Shown here in pieces: positions 43,309 to 54,394 of a stretch of DNA of 64,000 nucleotides. A program made the position numbers and the translations under genes. The DNA is taken from assembly GCF_032118995.1 (NCBI RefSeq), contig NC_092653.1, positions 26,245,202-26,309,201 of the forward strand, written 5' to 3'. This DNA is from Asterias amurensis (lineage: Eukaryota > Echinodermata > Asteroidea > Forcipulatida > Asteriidae). The first letter of the stretch is position 1. The number at the start of each line of letters is the position of its first letter. The notes beneath the pieces are model-generated. The model searched no databases. It saw only the letters and a list, made by a program, of their open reading frames with translations, and was not told the DNA's origin.

Positions 43309-44507
43309 CTTTTAAGTGTTTTTGCCCGTTATGTGTATAGTAATTTCAAAGTGTTCATTTTATTTTGCCACATTTATGTTTATGGCTTAGTGTGAAATAA
43401 ATACCTTGGTCATGTGAAACAAGAAACAACCTTGTGATTAATTAACATTGTAAAATAATAAAATACCCCCGTAAAAGAAATTGCTTATTTTGCCACTAGT
43501 GAAAAATGTCTTAAAACACATTTTACTTTAACCCAAAGCCGCTGCACTCAAGCTTGGCTGCACTACTTTATTGCCAAAACTATAAGAATATATTATCCCT
43601 AGATCAAGACACAGTTAGAGATATCGCAGTAACGCTTCTTATACTTCTTTTGAGATATTATTGCAAAAATTCCTGAGAGAAGAAAGTCCCATAGTAGTAC
43701 ACAATCTGAGAAGTTGAGATATTGCCAAAACTCTTAAGCAATGTGCACTCAGTCTGAGAAGTTGTGTTACCTCTGTACACTTTGAATACTTCTTTTAAGA
43801 TATTGCCAACTTGTAAACATTATAACCACTATAATATTATTAGTCAAGGGCTGTTCCCGTCAAGGCAATATTTTAAATGGTCAAAATTAGTTTAATAGGA
43901 CACAGAGTGCAATTTCCACCATTCTCCCCAGGACCTGAACAATCCCGGGTTTGCCCCTCCCATCATCCCCCATCCCCCACCCCCCCCCCCCCCCCCCCCG
44001 GGGGGCCTAGGTGGCATGGCATCCAGGGCCCATTATTTCAAAGAATTGTATGTTAAGCAGAAACGAGCTGGATACCACTCGCAAGCTGAACATGACATGG
44101 TATTATGCTGGTAACTTTAGTCTGGTAGTATATTTTGTTATAACAGGGCCAAAGAAAATTAATTTCAGCTAAGAACAACCCTAGCGCCCTCTGTAGACTA
44201 GTTATGTTTAGTGTTGCATTCCGCGATCAATTCAAGATGGTGAACATCATCGCGGGAAGTATAAAATGAGTAAGTGTACAATTTTGACTGTTAATATCTG
44301 TGTTAAGTGTTATTTATGAAGCAACTAAAGCACACAAGTCAAGCTAAGGGCTGTTAGAGTACATTTATATGGTTCATTCCGCCGTCCGCTCGAGAGAAGC
44401 TACTTTTAAATCGTTTTCTTCGGATAGCTGGTCTACGCATCTATGTAGTAAGCTAAGCCTAATGTACACGTTTGTATGTACGTAGTGTACTGAAAAGCAT
44501 TGTTTAC
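43309..44507. other. no gene recognised; C/G tract
   Basis: A C-run followed by G-run at 43979-44005 is likely low-complexity. A short ATG frame at 44239 ends before a possible donor (GAG/TAAGTG at 44270) but encodes only about ten residues. Confidence 0.4.
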
Positions 44508-44700
44508 GTTTGGTAATTGTTATTTTGTTAAAGACCAGTCTTCTTACTACTAGGTGTATCCCATATAAACCATAGAGGGAGTCGTTTCCTACATTATTTT
44601 ATACTTCCATCAGCCATCCAAGTCCAATGATCGTCAAGCCAGTTTTTAAGTTAATTTTTATTTTGAGTAATAATAACCAAACGTGTACTTTCCTTTTAAT
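44508..44700. mobile_element. MITE family 4, partial copy
   Basis: GTTTGGTAATTGTTATTTTG, AAGACCAGTCTTCTTAC, AGAGGGAGTCGTTTCCTAC and TTTTGAGTAATAATAACCAA follow family order, with most of the middle missing. Confidence 0.65.
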
Positions 44701-44765
44701 AATACTAAATAGGGCTATAACTATAAATCCAGAGTAGTTAGTATAGTTAAAGTACATGTTAATGT

Positions 44766-44850
44766 AGTGTCACCGTGGTCAGGTGGTTAGACTGCAGGAC
44801 TTACATCACAATATTGTGGGTTCGAATCCCCCAGCTAACCGCTGTTTTCA
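44766..44850 (+). repeat. tRNA-like SINE head
   Basis: GTCACCGTGGTCAGGTGGTT (A-box region) and GTGGGTTCGAATCCCCC (B box) are spaced as in a tRNA. The acceptor stem does not pair well, so I do not call it a functional tRNA. Confidence 0.55.
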
Positions 44851-45041
44851 CAATGACTAGAGAACAAATATTGTCGTCTAGTTACTGAATCACAATTTCT
44901 TGATTTGTGCAATTCATAATCATAGATGTTAAACCAATGTTTGTACTATGAGAGAGATTAGTGTGAATGGTGAGTTGCGATATCGTAAACCTTTCTCCCG
45001 GGAGTTAACAAGACTGTGCGCACAAAACGACAGATTGTCCA

Positions 45042-45080
45042 AAATAATAATAATAATAATAATAATAATATTAATAATAA
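45042..45080 (+). repeat. (TAA)n microsatellite
   Basis: About 12 triplets of AAT/ATA with one interruption. It may be the tail of a lost retroposon. Confidence 0.9.
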
Positions 45081-45360
45081 CAATTTCTGGAGGTTGGTGG
45101 GGTCCTGCTGGAGGGTAGTGACATTATTTGATGCAATTGACATAATAATTTATAATTTATCTTTAATTTCTATTCTTTGACCATTGATCTGTTTTAGATT
45201 CAATAAGATCTTCACCATACATTGAAGTAACTTAATGCACTCCCGGCATTACTCATTCTGGCCAGTAGCTATAAAGGTAAGTTTAATTTTTGTTAATCCA
45301 ATAGACGAGGTCTAATGAATGGAACGAAATGGTAGTCATGAACAGCAGTGTGAAACCGGA

Positions 45361-45427
45361 AGGGTCTTGGCCATTTGGTAAAGGCTCGAGCGAAAGGCGA
45401 GGGCCTTTTATCATGGCCACGACCCTG
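45361..45427. repeat. GC-rich hairpin
   Basis: GGGTCTTGGCCAT ... GGTAAAGGCTCG pairs with CGAGGGCCTTTTAT ... ATGGCCACGACCC around a loop AGCGAAAGG. Stem is about 28 bp with small bulges. Confidence 0.7.
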
Positions 45428-45596
45428 CATAGTTTTAAACACAAATTTAAGAACGAGTGAATGCTCTTTTATTCCCATTCATTTATGCTTTTTTGGTTCA
45501 AAGGCATAATACATTAAGAAACTCTGTAAAAATGTATCCGTTTTCTGACGACCTTGAGCTCCGTGCGTTTGTTTAATTTCTATGACTCGGATGCAT

Positions 45597-45694
45597 TCTT
45601 GGTGCAAGACATTCCTCGTTTTTCTTTAACACAGCGCGACCAACTCACCAACAGCGCCTGCATTGCCCGCAACAAGAACTGTCTTGCACCAAGA
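45597..45694. repeat. 98-bp foldback with 15-bp perfect arms
   Basis: TCTTGGTGCAAGACA at 45597-45611 and its complement at 45680-45694. The middle is GC-richer than its surroundings. Possibly a very small MITE. Confidence 0.75.
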
Positions 45695-46486
45695 GTAGTG
45701 TATAGTAACCAAAAATAATTGGTTATAAACAGAGTTCCAGCTGGTCATTATCAACATTAAACACTTTCTTTGTTATGCTCTTGCATACTCACTTCCTTCT
45801 TTTAATGGAGCCTTTGTTGCCATGAAATTCCTTTGAAAGCATTTTGTAAGACCTTTGTAAGTAAGCACTGACAATGCATGAAGATCTGCTACTCTAAGCA
45901 GCATGGTCAGTGGATGCATAGAGTTAGGACAGAGGTGACTGTGGTAGTGCTGGGCTGGCCATTTTAATAGTAAAAGGTGAATAATAACCTGATGGAGTAG
46001 TATTTGGCCTATACTTCCATTTGCACCATGTGCCATGTAAGTGCCATGTGTTCTACCATGACTACCAAAATAGGTTCTTTTTGCTAGCTACCGTTTCTTT
46101 AAATCTCAAGCCTTAGAGTGACAAACATTTTGCCCTGCACTTCTTGCAACTGGGATTTCCTTACGTTGGGCCTCAAAACACAGATCAATTCTTCAAGAAA
46201 CATCTTATCAGGGTCAACATTGACTTTCTGAAAAATGGCACTTTGATTACTTAAGTGATTTATATTTTATACATTCTTTCACATTCATTAATCCCTTCAC
46301 AATTCATATCTGTGGCTAGAAATGCAAGTTCAGCATTCGACATACACTCATAAACATACATTTTTGAGGGGGAAAAACAGATGAAGAAGAAAGACACCTT
46401 ACATTTTATACAGTTTAATTAATATTTATATCTTTCTAAGGTAGCCCACCTTGGTGGGCTGTTAATGCAATATTTTGGTGCAAGGT

Positions 46487-46655
46487 TTTAGCCAGAATTT
46501 GGTAAAAGGGTGTCCAAATTTGGTGGAAATTTTAAAACTGGGTGTCCAAATTGTTCACTTACAATAAGTTTACATGTAAATGACAGATGAAACAGGGTGT
46601 CCAAATTAAAAACAGGGTGTCCAAAAGACACCCAGACACCCCTCTGGCTAACACT
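46487..46655. mobile_element. small repeat with GGGTGTCCAAA words
   Basis: GGGTGTCCAAA occurs at about 46508, 46550, 46595 and 46616. Ends TTTAGCCAGAA and CTCTGGCTAACA are weakly inverted, suggesting a short MITE. Confidence 0.5.
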
Positions 46656-46674
46656 ATGTTTTGGTGGAGCCATT

Positions 46675-47300
46675 TGATGCGGCAGTCATGGCCGAGCTGA
46701 TGAGAACACCAAATTCAAGCTCTGGTGTTTCTGATCAGCAGAGTATGGGTTCGACTCTGAGTGGTGACATTTTGTGTCATTAACCTTTTTTAATAATACT
46801 TGGTTTTACATGTACATTTACAGTGTGCTTTATCACACCCCTAAGGGGCATATCAAAGTGCGCATTATTTTACCTGCCAGGTACAGTGGAGCTTACATTT
46901 ATGAGACCTATTTTTGGAAATTGTTTTACAAGGTGCTATGGCGCATTATGCAGCCAATTAAACCAGGAATACTGGGGCGCAGTAACCTGTTCGCTTTTCG
47001 ATATGAACTGCACTATTTTTACATGCTGTTTACAACACACGGGACCTACAGCTTTACGTTCAATCAGAAAGTCAAAGCGATGGTTAAGTGTCCTAACCAT
47101 TATTGCTCCGTCCTTCGGATTGGACGTAAAGATGTAGGTCATGTTTGTTGTGTAATGTATGAAAATCAGCACACTTATCATATATAGAGAATGGTTTTGC
47201 CCATATGTTCCTGGTCTGATCCGCAGCATATTGCACCACAGCACATTGAAACCATTACATGATACTGTAAAGGAATATGTCTCTTACTTTGATACATCCC
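46675..47300 (+). repeat. tRNA-derived SINE (CGAGCGG type), longest copy
   Basis: Head GTCATGGCCGAGCTGATGAG, CTCTGGTGTTTCTGATCAGC, TATGGGTTCGACTCTGAG. Body includes CCTTCGGATTGGACGTAAAG, TGTTGTGTAATGTATG, GTTCCTGGTCTGATCC, GCAGCATATTGCACCACAGC. A 137-codon plus-strand frame and two other long frames within it are by-products. Confidence 0.78.
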
Positions 47301-47533
47301 TGTATAAGAACCAAGTATTAATATTACTATTTATTTATTATAATTTAGGCCCTGATGTGATTCAAGTGTGTTTGATCATGAACACTTGTTTTAACTGATT
47401 ATGTGTACATTTTGTTCTCTTGTAGACCATGCTTTGACAGAAACTCTGATACAAATGTTTCTGACAATGATTTGTAAATCATCTTGCTGTTGTTCTGTGG
47501 TAAGTACATACATGTATTTTAAAATGGTCTTTA

Positions 47534-47750
47534 TAGAGGCACTGAACACTAGTAGTAATTACACCAAATAATTGTTAGCCCAAAAACTTTATAGTTTTGG
47601 TCACGAGCAGTAGAGAGCTGTTGATAGTATAAGCAAATTGTGAGAAACATCTCCTTGTGAAGTAACATAGGTTTAAAGGTAGTTTTTGAAAAAAGTTTTG
47701 CAACAAGGGTGTTTTTTCTATCGTTATTGGTTTTTTTAACTTTGATGACG
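47534..47750. mobile_element. MITE family 4, right side missing
   Basis: TAGAGGCACTGAACACTAG, GTAATTACACCAAATAATTG, AGAGAGCTGTTGATAGTATA and GTGAGAAACATCTCCTTGTG match the family. The copy stops near GACTTTGATGACG-like sequence without a terminal repeat. Confidence 0.7.
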
Positions 47751-48344
47751 AATAGGCCCTTCCTATGAAATATGCAAATGAGACGTGCACATGCGCATAA
47801 ACACCTATGGATGACAAATTCAAAAAAGGAGTTGGATCGTGCATGCTGAACTCTTGAGGGAGCTGGTTTCATGTTTGGCTTTCATTTTCATTGGCCAGAT
47901 GCCAGTAAGTTATTCTGTAGCTGTTTGTCTGTAGAAACCAAAAGAAAAAGGAAACAAATAATTGTCTTCACTTTAAATCTCTTATAAATAATTGGCACAA
48001 ACGAAAATATGAGGATGTAGAAAGGAACAATTTAAAGCTGATTGTGAAGAGGCTGATCAAATAAGTGGAGGAACTTAAGACCGGAAAACATCACTCTATG
48101 GCTCAAAATCTTGGCTCTGCTTACCGCAAAATTATTCTGCGCTTATGAACACCAGCATTTAATTTCTTCACTAGCTGTGTATAGTGTAGAATGGCTAGTT
48201 GTGATAAGCTGGAGTACACACACATACACATGCCAGAACCCCTGCTAACATCAACAACAATTCAGTAAACAAATTAATGAAAGAGTCTAGCTACAATCCT
48301 TATGGTTAAAACACCCTGGTTTACCAATATTGGACAAACTGTGG
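47751..48344. other. no gene recognised
   Basis: No clear frame, hairpin or repeat. Confidence 0.35.
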
Positions 48345-49565
48345 ACTTCTTTATTGCCTCGTTGACTCATTTATGGAATCCACCCAGACAAAGAGCCTTA
48401 CCCTACCCCTCCCCCACCCCCTCCACCCTTTGCTATTCACACCACAAGTATGAAGTTGATCACTGTTGACTTCTTCATTGCCTCTCTGATTCATTTAGGG
48501 AATCCATATTCCAGACAAAGAGCCTAACCCTACCCCTCCCCCACCCCCTCCACCCTTTGCTATTCACACCACAAGTATGAAGTTGATCACTGTTGACTTC
48601 TTCATTGCCTCTCTGATTCATTTAGGGAATCCATATTCCAGACAAAGAGCCTTACCCTACCCCTCCCCCACCCCCTCCACCCTTTGCTATTCACACCACA
48701 AGTATGAAGTTGATCACTGTTGACTTCTTCATTGCTTCTCTGATTCATTTAGGAACTTCCATTAGGAACTTCCATGTTCCAGACAAAGCGCCTAACCTTA
48801 ACCCCCCCCACACCCTTTGCTATCCATACCACCAAGTATGAAGGTGATCACTGTCTGCTGCTCCATGGCCTCTCTGATTCATTTAGAGAACTTCCATACC
48901 AGACAAAGAGCCTAACCCTTACCCCCCCCCCCCCCCACACACACGCCCTTTGCTATCCACACCATCAAGTATGAAGGAGATCACTGTGTGCTGCAGTGCC
49001 TCTGATTCATTTATGGGATCCATATTCCACACAAAGAGCTTAACCCTAACCCCCTAACCCCCCCCCCCCCCTCCACCCTTGGCTATCCACACCACCAAGT
49101 ATGAAGGTGATCATTGTGTGCTGCTTCATTGCCTCTCTGATTCATTTAGGGAATCCATATTCCAGAGGAAGAGGCTAACCCTACCCCCCCCCCCCCCCAC
49201 ACACACACCCTTTGCTATCCATACCACCATGTATGCAGAAGATCACTGTGTGCTGCTTCATTGCCTCTGTGATTCATTTAGGGAATCCATATTCCAGACA
49301 AAGAGCCTAACCCTAACCCCCCCCCCCCCCCACACACACCCTTTGCTATCCATACCACCATGTATGCAGTGATCACTTTGTGCTGCTTCATTGCCTCTCT
49401 GATTCATTTAGGGAATCCATTTTCCAGACAAAGAGCCTTACCGTAACCCTCCCCTCCACCTTTTGCTATACACACCCCCAAGTTTGAAGGTGAACACTAT
49501 GGACTTCTTCATTGCCTCTCTGATTCATTTAGGGAATTCATATTCCAGACAAAGAGCCTATATAA
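48345..49565 (+). repeat. ~127-bp minisatellite with C-rich, CCCTAA-containing segment
   Basis: About ten units carry GCCTCTCTGATTCATTTAGG, ATATTCCAGACAAAGAGCC, TAACCCTAACCCC or TACCCCTCCCCCACCCC, and ACACCACAAGTATGAAG. The period is 127 bp in the first units, and later units vary because of C-run length and small insertions. The minus strand is G-rich with GGGTTAGGG-like words in many units. Confidence 0.93.
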
Positions 49566-50999
49566 ATTCAACTTAAGAATGGTCAAAGTGAAGTCTTGAT
49601 TACCTATAAACATGATAAATGAAATAGAATGCCTAAAGCGAAGCAACATTGAATGACTGAACGAGAAAAATGCAATCATGTGCGCACATAACAAAATCGA
49701 ATGCAAAAAGAGCTAAAAAGAAACCCTAGTTTGAGATGAAGGGAAAAACGTCTGAATTAATAGAGACACCAGACTGTGAGTCCATGAATATGAAGTATTG
49801 AAAACAAAGTAATCTGTTTTCATGATTATTGAAATTGTGCACCATGCATCAAAGAACAAAGAGTACCCACAACTGTGATTCATTTTTTTTGTATGTCCTT
49901 TCCTTAACTGGGTCTCTTTATGTTAATGTCACCTACAAGTTCAGAATCATTTTGTAATGCTGTGTGTCATTGTTCATAAATAGTTTTATAAAACATTTAA
50001 ATTGAATGTGTCTTTTTTTCATGTTTCTTAGGATTTGTCTATGTGAAATGTTTGACATCACTGAAGGAGCAAGTATTATCAAAGGACTATGGTTAGTTGT
50101 GTTAAATGCAAACATTGGATGCATATGAGAATGCATGGTGCAGATTGATCAAGTTCTGACAATGCAAAAAGGAAATGTATTCAATATTTGTTGTACTATA
50201 ATCACTCATAGATGCTTGTCCTTGGAAAAAATGCTCTCCATGAATATGCAAAAGACACAGAAACTTGTATACCCAAGACTGAAATGCAGATAATGCCATG
50301 TAGATTTCAATCCTGTCCTCCGTTACTTTTCCTTGAAAAAAAAACATTTCCACAGACGTGCTGTGAATGATTTTTTCTGGTACCTACAAATGATGACACT
50401 TGAAGCATTTTTCCCTAATCCAATGACAAACATTTGTGTGTGTGGTCTATATAGATGTATCCCTGCACGTATGTATTTTGTTAGGAGTTATGAATGATTG
50501 TTGTACAAATTGTAAATGAATTTCATTTTGTAACTGAAAAGTGTTTGATACTTCATAATGTTTTAAGTGTAGTTGTTACAGTATGAAATGGACTCTATTT
50601 GCTCCTATACATTATCCATGAAACCATATCATTTAGTTGTGTACAGTAGATAGAATGAATGAATGAACGAATGAATGGATGAGAGTTATGTATTTGTGCA
50701 CCTTTCCCGTCCCAAAAATGCTATGCAAGACAGTATGATTCATTATTGAAGTTGTAAATGTGTACATGTAAGAAATCTTTATGTGCTTGTTCATTTTCAG
50801 ATTTGCTTGATATTGTAGGAGTTTGTTGACCATCAGACTGTCATACTGCCTTGCATGCATTAGTGTTGTTCTTTTTTGTGTTGTCTTCAAAGCCACGGTG
50901 CGATGTCATTTTTTTTTTTCTTGAATCCCACCTGATTAATAGTTTTTTTTATGCCTTTGATATTTTTTCTTCGCAGAACTCTGGTAAGTTCTGAGTATA
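49566..50999. other. no gene recognised; small (GAAT)n
   Basis: A (GAAT)n stretch lies at 50654-50682. Several frames of 60-87 codons show no domains. AT-rich 3'-UTR-like composition. Confidence 0.4.
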
Positions 51000-51035
51000 A
51001 GTGCTAACAATTGTTGGTGTGTAAGGGTAAAAAAA

Positions 51036-51385
51036 ACAAATTAATATTCTTTATTCCGGATGCAAGTGTAACATCTATAAATCCTAGGCAGTACCCGCTG
51101 CTACACTTACGATTCAAAATGCCTCTAGCCACCGGGCAATCTCAGTGGTCTAGTTGGTATGACACTGCTGTAGATTTGCAACGGTCGTGGGTTTGAATCC
51201 CAACCGAGTAATATGCCTGTGATTTTTTACTTGTGTAAGTACGGAGTAAACAGTGGCAATTCATCAGTGTATATGGGTACAAACCAAATTAATATTCTTT
51301 ATACTGGATGCAAATCTATTAATTCATTTGCAGAACCTGCTGCTAAGCAAGGATTCACACTGCCTCTAGCCACCGGGCAAACTCA
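51036..51385 (+). repeat. tRNA-derived SINE, third family, with duplicated 5' part
   Basis: The block ATTAATATTCTTTAT ... CTGCCTCTAGCCACCGGGCA appears at 51036-51136 and again at 51290-51378. After the first, a tRNA-like head follows (CTCAGTGGTCTAGTTGGTAT, GTGGGTTTGAATCCCAAC). A minus-strand relative is at 24095-24340. Confidence 0.7.
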
Positions 51386-51889
51386 GTTTTGTAATTATGT
51401 TTTTGTTTTTTTTTGGGGGGGGGGGAACTTGCAACTTGAGAGAACAGAAAGTTCCATTTGTTTCTGGGGTATAAAGGTCAAAGGTATGGAACTATCGCCC
51501 TTTTGTACACCTTGATAATGCCATTTGCATTATGACTTAATCTGTGAAATTCCAATCAGATAGTATACTTTATATTCCCAGAAGTTCACAAAATTGTACA
51601 CTCCTCATTTACACTCAAGCTTAGGAGTTACAACAACATACCTTTTTTTATTATTATTAATCCTTTAAAAACAAAAATTTTTTAATTCTTTTTTCCATAC
51701 GAGTGTTCGATATGACAATTATTAGAAATTGTTGTGCAATGGCTTTGAAATATTTTAATTGTGAGCTGACAACTTTGCAGTTTATCTGTCTTGTTACGTG
51801 TTTGTGAATACATACGTGTACCTGTACTTGTTTATGTTAATTTATTTCTTCAAATTGTTTTTTAATTTGAAATAAAAAGCAATGCTGTT
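51386..51889. other. no gene; G-run
   Basis: A T-run and G-run lie at 51404-51425. Otherwise AT-rich without features. Confidence 0.4.
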
Positions 51890-52286
51890 TTAAAGGCAGT
51901 GGACACCATTGGTAATTGTCAAAGACTAGCCTTCACAATTGGTGTACATGTATCTCAACATACTGTATGCATAAAATAACAAACCTGTGAAAATTTGAGC
52001 TCAATCGGTCGTCAAAGTTGCAAGATAATAATGAAAGAAAAACAACCCTTGCAACACGAACTTGTGTGCGTTTAGATGGTTGATTTCAAGACCTCAAGTT
52101 CTTAACTCGAGGTCACAAAATCAAATTTGTTGAAAATTACTTCTTTCTCGAAAACTATGGCACTTCAGAGGGAGCCGTTTCTCACAAACTTTTATACCAT
52201 CAACCTATATCCATTGCTCGTTACCAAGAAAGGTTTTATGCCAATAACTATTTTTAGTAATTACCAATAGTGTCCACTGCCTTTAA
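51890..52286. mobile_element. MITE family 4, reference-quality full copy
   Basis: TTAAAGGCAGTGGACACCAT at the left, ATAGTGTCCACTGCCTTTAA at the right, so both TTAA boundaries and about 30 bp of inverted ends are intact. It is 397 bp. Interior GGTGTACATGTATCTCAAC contains a small insertion relative to 32034. No frame longer than chance. Confidence 0.93.
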
Positions 52287-54272
52287 TTGGGTATTGTAAA
52301 GTTTGTTATTGCGAATAAATCATGTGTATCTGCAGTAAAGAAGTGTCTGGTAATTTTTACTTTTATGTTTATTCTTAGGCATTAATGTGTAATTGTGATG
52401 AGTTGTCAGCTCTCAATTGAAATACTTTTAATTTTAAAGATTTGGTATGTCCACAAATTTAATGTGTTTTCCTGACCAAAGACTGAGTGATAATGCTATA
52501 CCTTATTATTAAGACTTCTTTTGAAGAATAATGGAATACCTTATCTTTAGAATAAAAGTGACATGTATTTGTGTTTGGTGTTTGGTTTTAATAATTTGTA
52601 CTAATTGGACAAGAGGACACTTTGGACCCAACTTCCCATGTGACTTCATTGTAAAAAGTGAGGACTGTGAGTATGAAAAACCTTTCCTGGACACAATCAC
52701 GCCACATGCACAATATTGGAATGGAATTATTCTGCTACCAAGCTAACATTTCATGAGTGCAAAGCCTCGGGAACATACTTTTATTTTTTATTTTTATCTT
52801 TTTGGGGGGAGGGGGGGGGGGGGGGGGTGGGGAGGGGGGAGTGGGATTATGCAGTGTGAAGGGGGGGGGTTAGTCTACATTTGTAAACCTAATTAAACTC
52901 AAAAGATGGAGGCGACAGCATTTGGAAGGCTCGTCACCCCAGTATGATGTCTTGCATTGTATCCCAGTACGGTCTGTCTCTCATCATGGGTGATCAGCTC
53001 CTATAATGGTGACATTGTGAGATTGCACTCATCATGCAAAGGTGCGTGCCACTTCTGCATTGATGCGGAGGTGTGTGGCACTTCTGCCTTGTGCGGAGGT
53101 GCGTGCTGCTTCTTTACGGTCAAACTCCATCTTTAGACTCAGGCAAAGATAGCCCATCAATTAACTATGTTGAAGAAATCTCCTAAAAAGAATCGTTAAA
53201 TATAGGATAGTAGAATAGAATAGAATCAAATAGAATAGAACCAGTACTTGGTGACTGTAAACCTCCTTCAATTAGCCAATAGGATGGAAACTTAAGTCCA
53301 ATACAATTTAGTAAAGGTAAAAGGCTAATGTATGACGCTTATTGTCATGTTTTTGATTTGCTCTTAATTTAGTGTTTGTTTACTGGTGGGAGTTTAATAG
53401 CTTTTGAGTCCACTCTTCTTTTTGTAGTTTGTGGCACACTTAAATTATGGTGGTTCAGATATTAGGTTTATTTTCCATACCATTAGGTAGTGCAATATAA
53501 TGAAAAACTACTTAACAGAAGTTAATCATATAGTGGGAGGTCGCAGACAAGAAGCCTAAGCTTGTACAAGGACTGATCTCTTCACAAAGAATACATACAT
53601 GTACAAATAGGAAGTTCTAAAGGAACATAGTTACTGTTAGATTGATTTGATCTCCTTATTGGAATGGCCCTGTTTGTGAGTGGAGACTGCTGTGGTATGA
53701 TAAAGATATCCAAATGGTCGTAAAGTGAATCAAATTGTACTTTTGTGTAAAACCAACATTGTTAATTAGTTAATGTCCACTGTTTTGCCTATTAGATAAA
53801 CGTCAAGTTTTAACTAGATTAAACAATTTAAATGATTTTGTAGTCTTTTGAAACCCCACTACTTATTAAGTGAGCTATACACCAGTGGATGATTTTTGCA
53901 ATCACATTGTGACTCCTGAAGCGGATTAAAATTAATTTGTCACAGGTTCATTTTATTGTATTCTCTACCATTGATATGGTTCAAAGAATCAAAGGTATAC
54001 ACTAATTGTACAAAATCCCGTTTCAATAAATTCAGACGCCCCAATCTAATCTTACAATTAACATGCTTTTAAATTTGCTAACCAGCAATATGACTAAACT
54101 TGTAGCTGAAATCTTCTGATCAAATGGTTTGTATACATTTTAAAATGACTAATTACAGACTTACATACATGTAGTAAAAATTACAGCAGCTTTGTATAGT
54201 AAAGTGCACTTTGAGACACATTTCACTGTGAAGTAAATACATTGCCTTTTAAATATAAGAAGCATAATGGCA
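52287..54272. other. no gene recognised; G-rich tract and short repeats
   Basis: A G-rich tract is at 52803-52872. Around 53041-53113 GGTGCGTG and CACTTCTGC recur about three times. TAGAATAGAA repeats at 53207-53240. No exon-like frame. Confidence 0.45.
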
Positions 54273-54394
54273 GTAACGCTCTTCAGAGTGTGTATCCCTA
54301 TAGGGATTATTATTTCTTTGTTGACATTTGCTGGTAACGCTCTTCAAAGTGTGTATCCCTATAGGGATTATTATTTCTTTGTTGACATTTGCTG
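54273..54394 (+). repeat. 61-bp tandem duplication
   Basis: GTAACGCTCTTCAGAGTGTG and CCCTATAGGGATTATTATTT repeat once, at 54273 and 54334, with one difference. CCCTATAGGG is itself a palindrome. Confidence 0.93.

Noticed and set aside
44766-44843. functional tRNA gene
   Set aside because: The acceptor stem does not pair. It looks like a retroposed tRNA-like head.
46774-47187. 137-codon plus-strand frame
   Set aside because: Lies in a SINE body, overlapped by other frames of over 100 codons on both strands. No motif.
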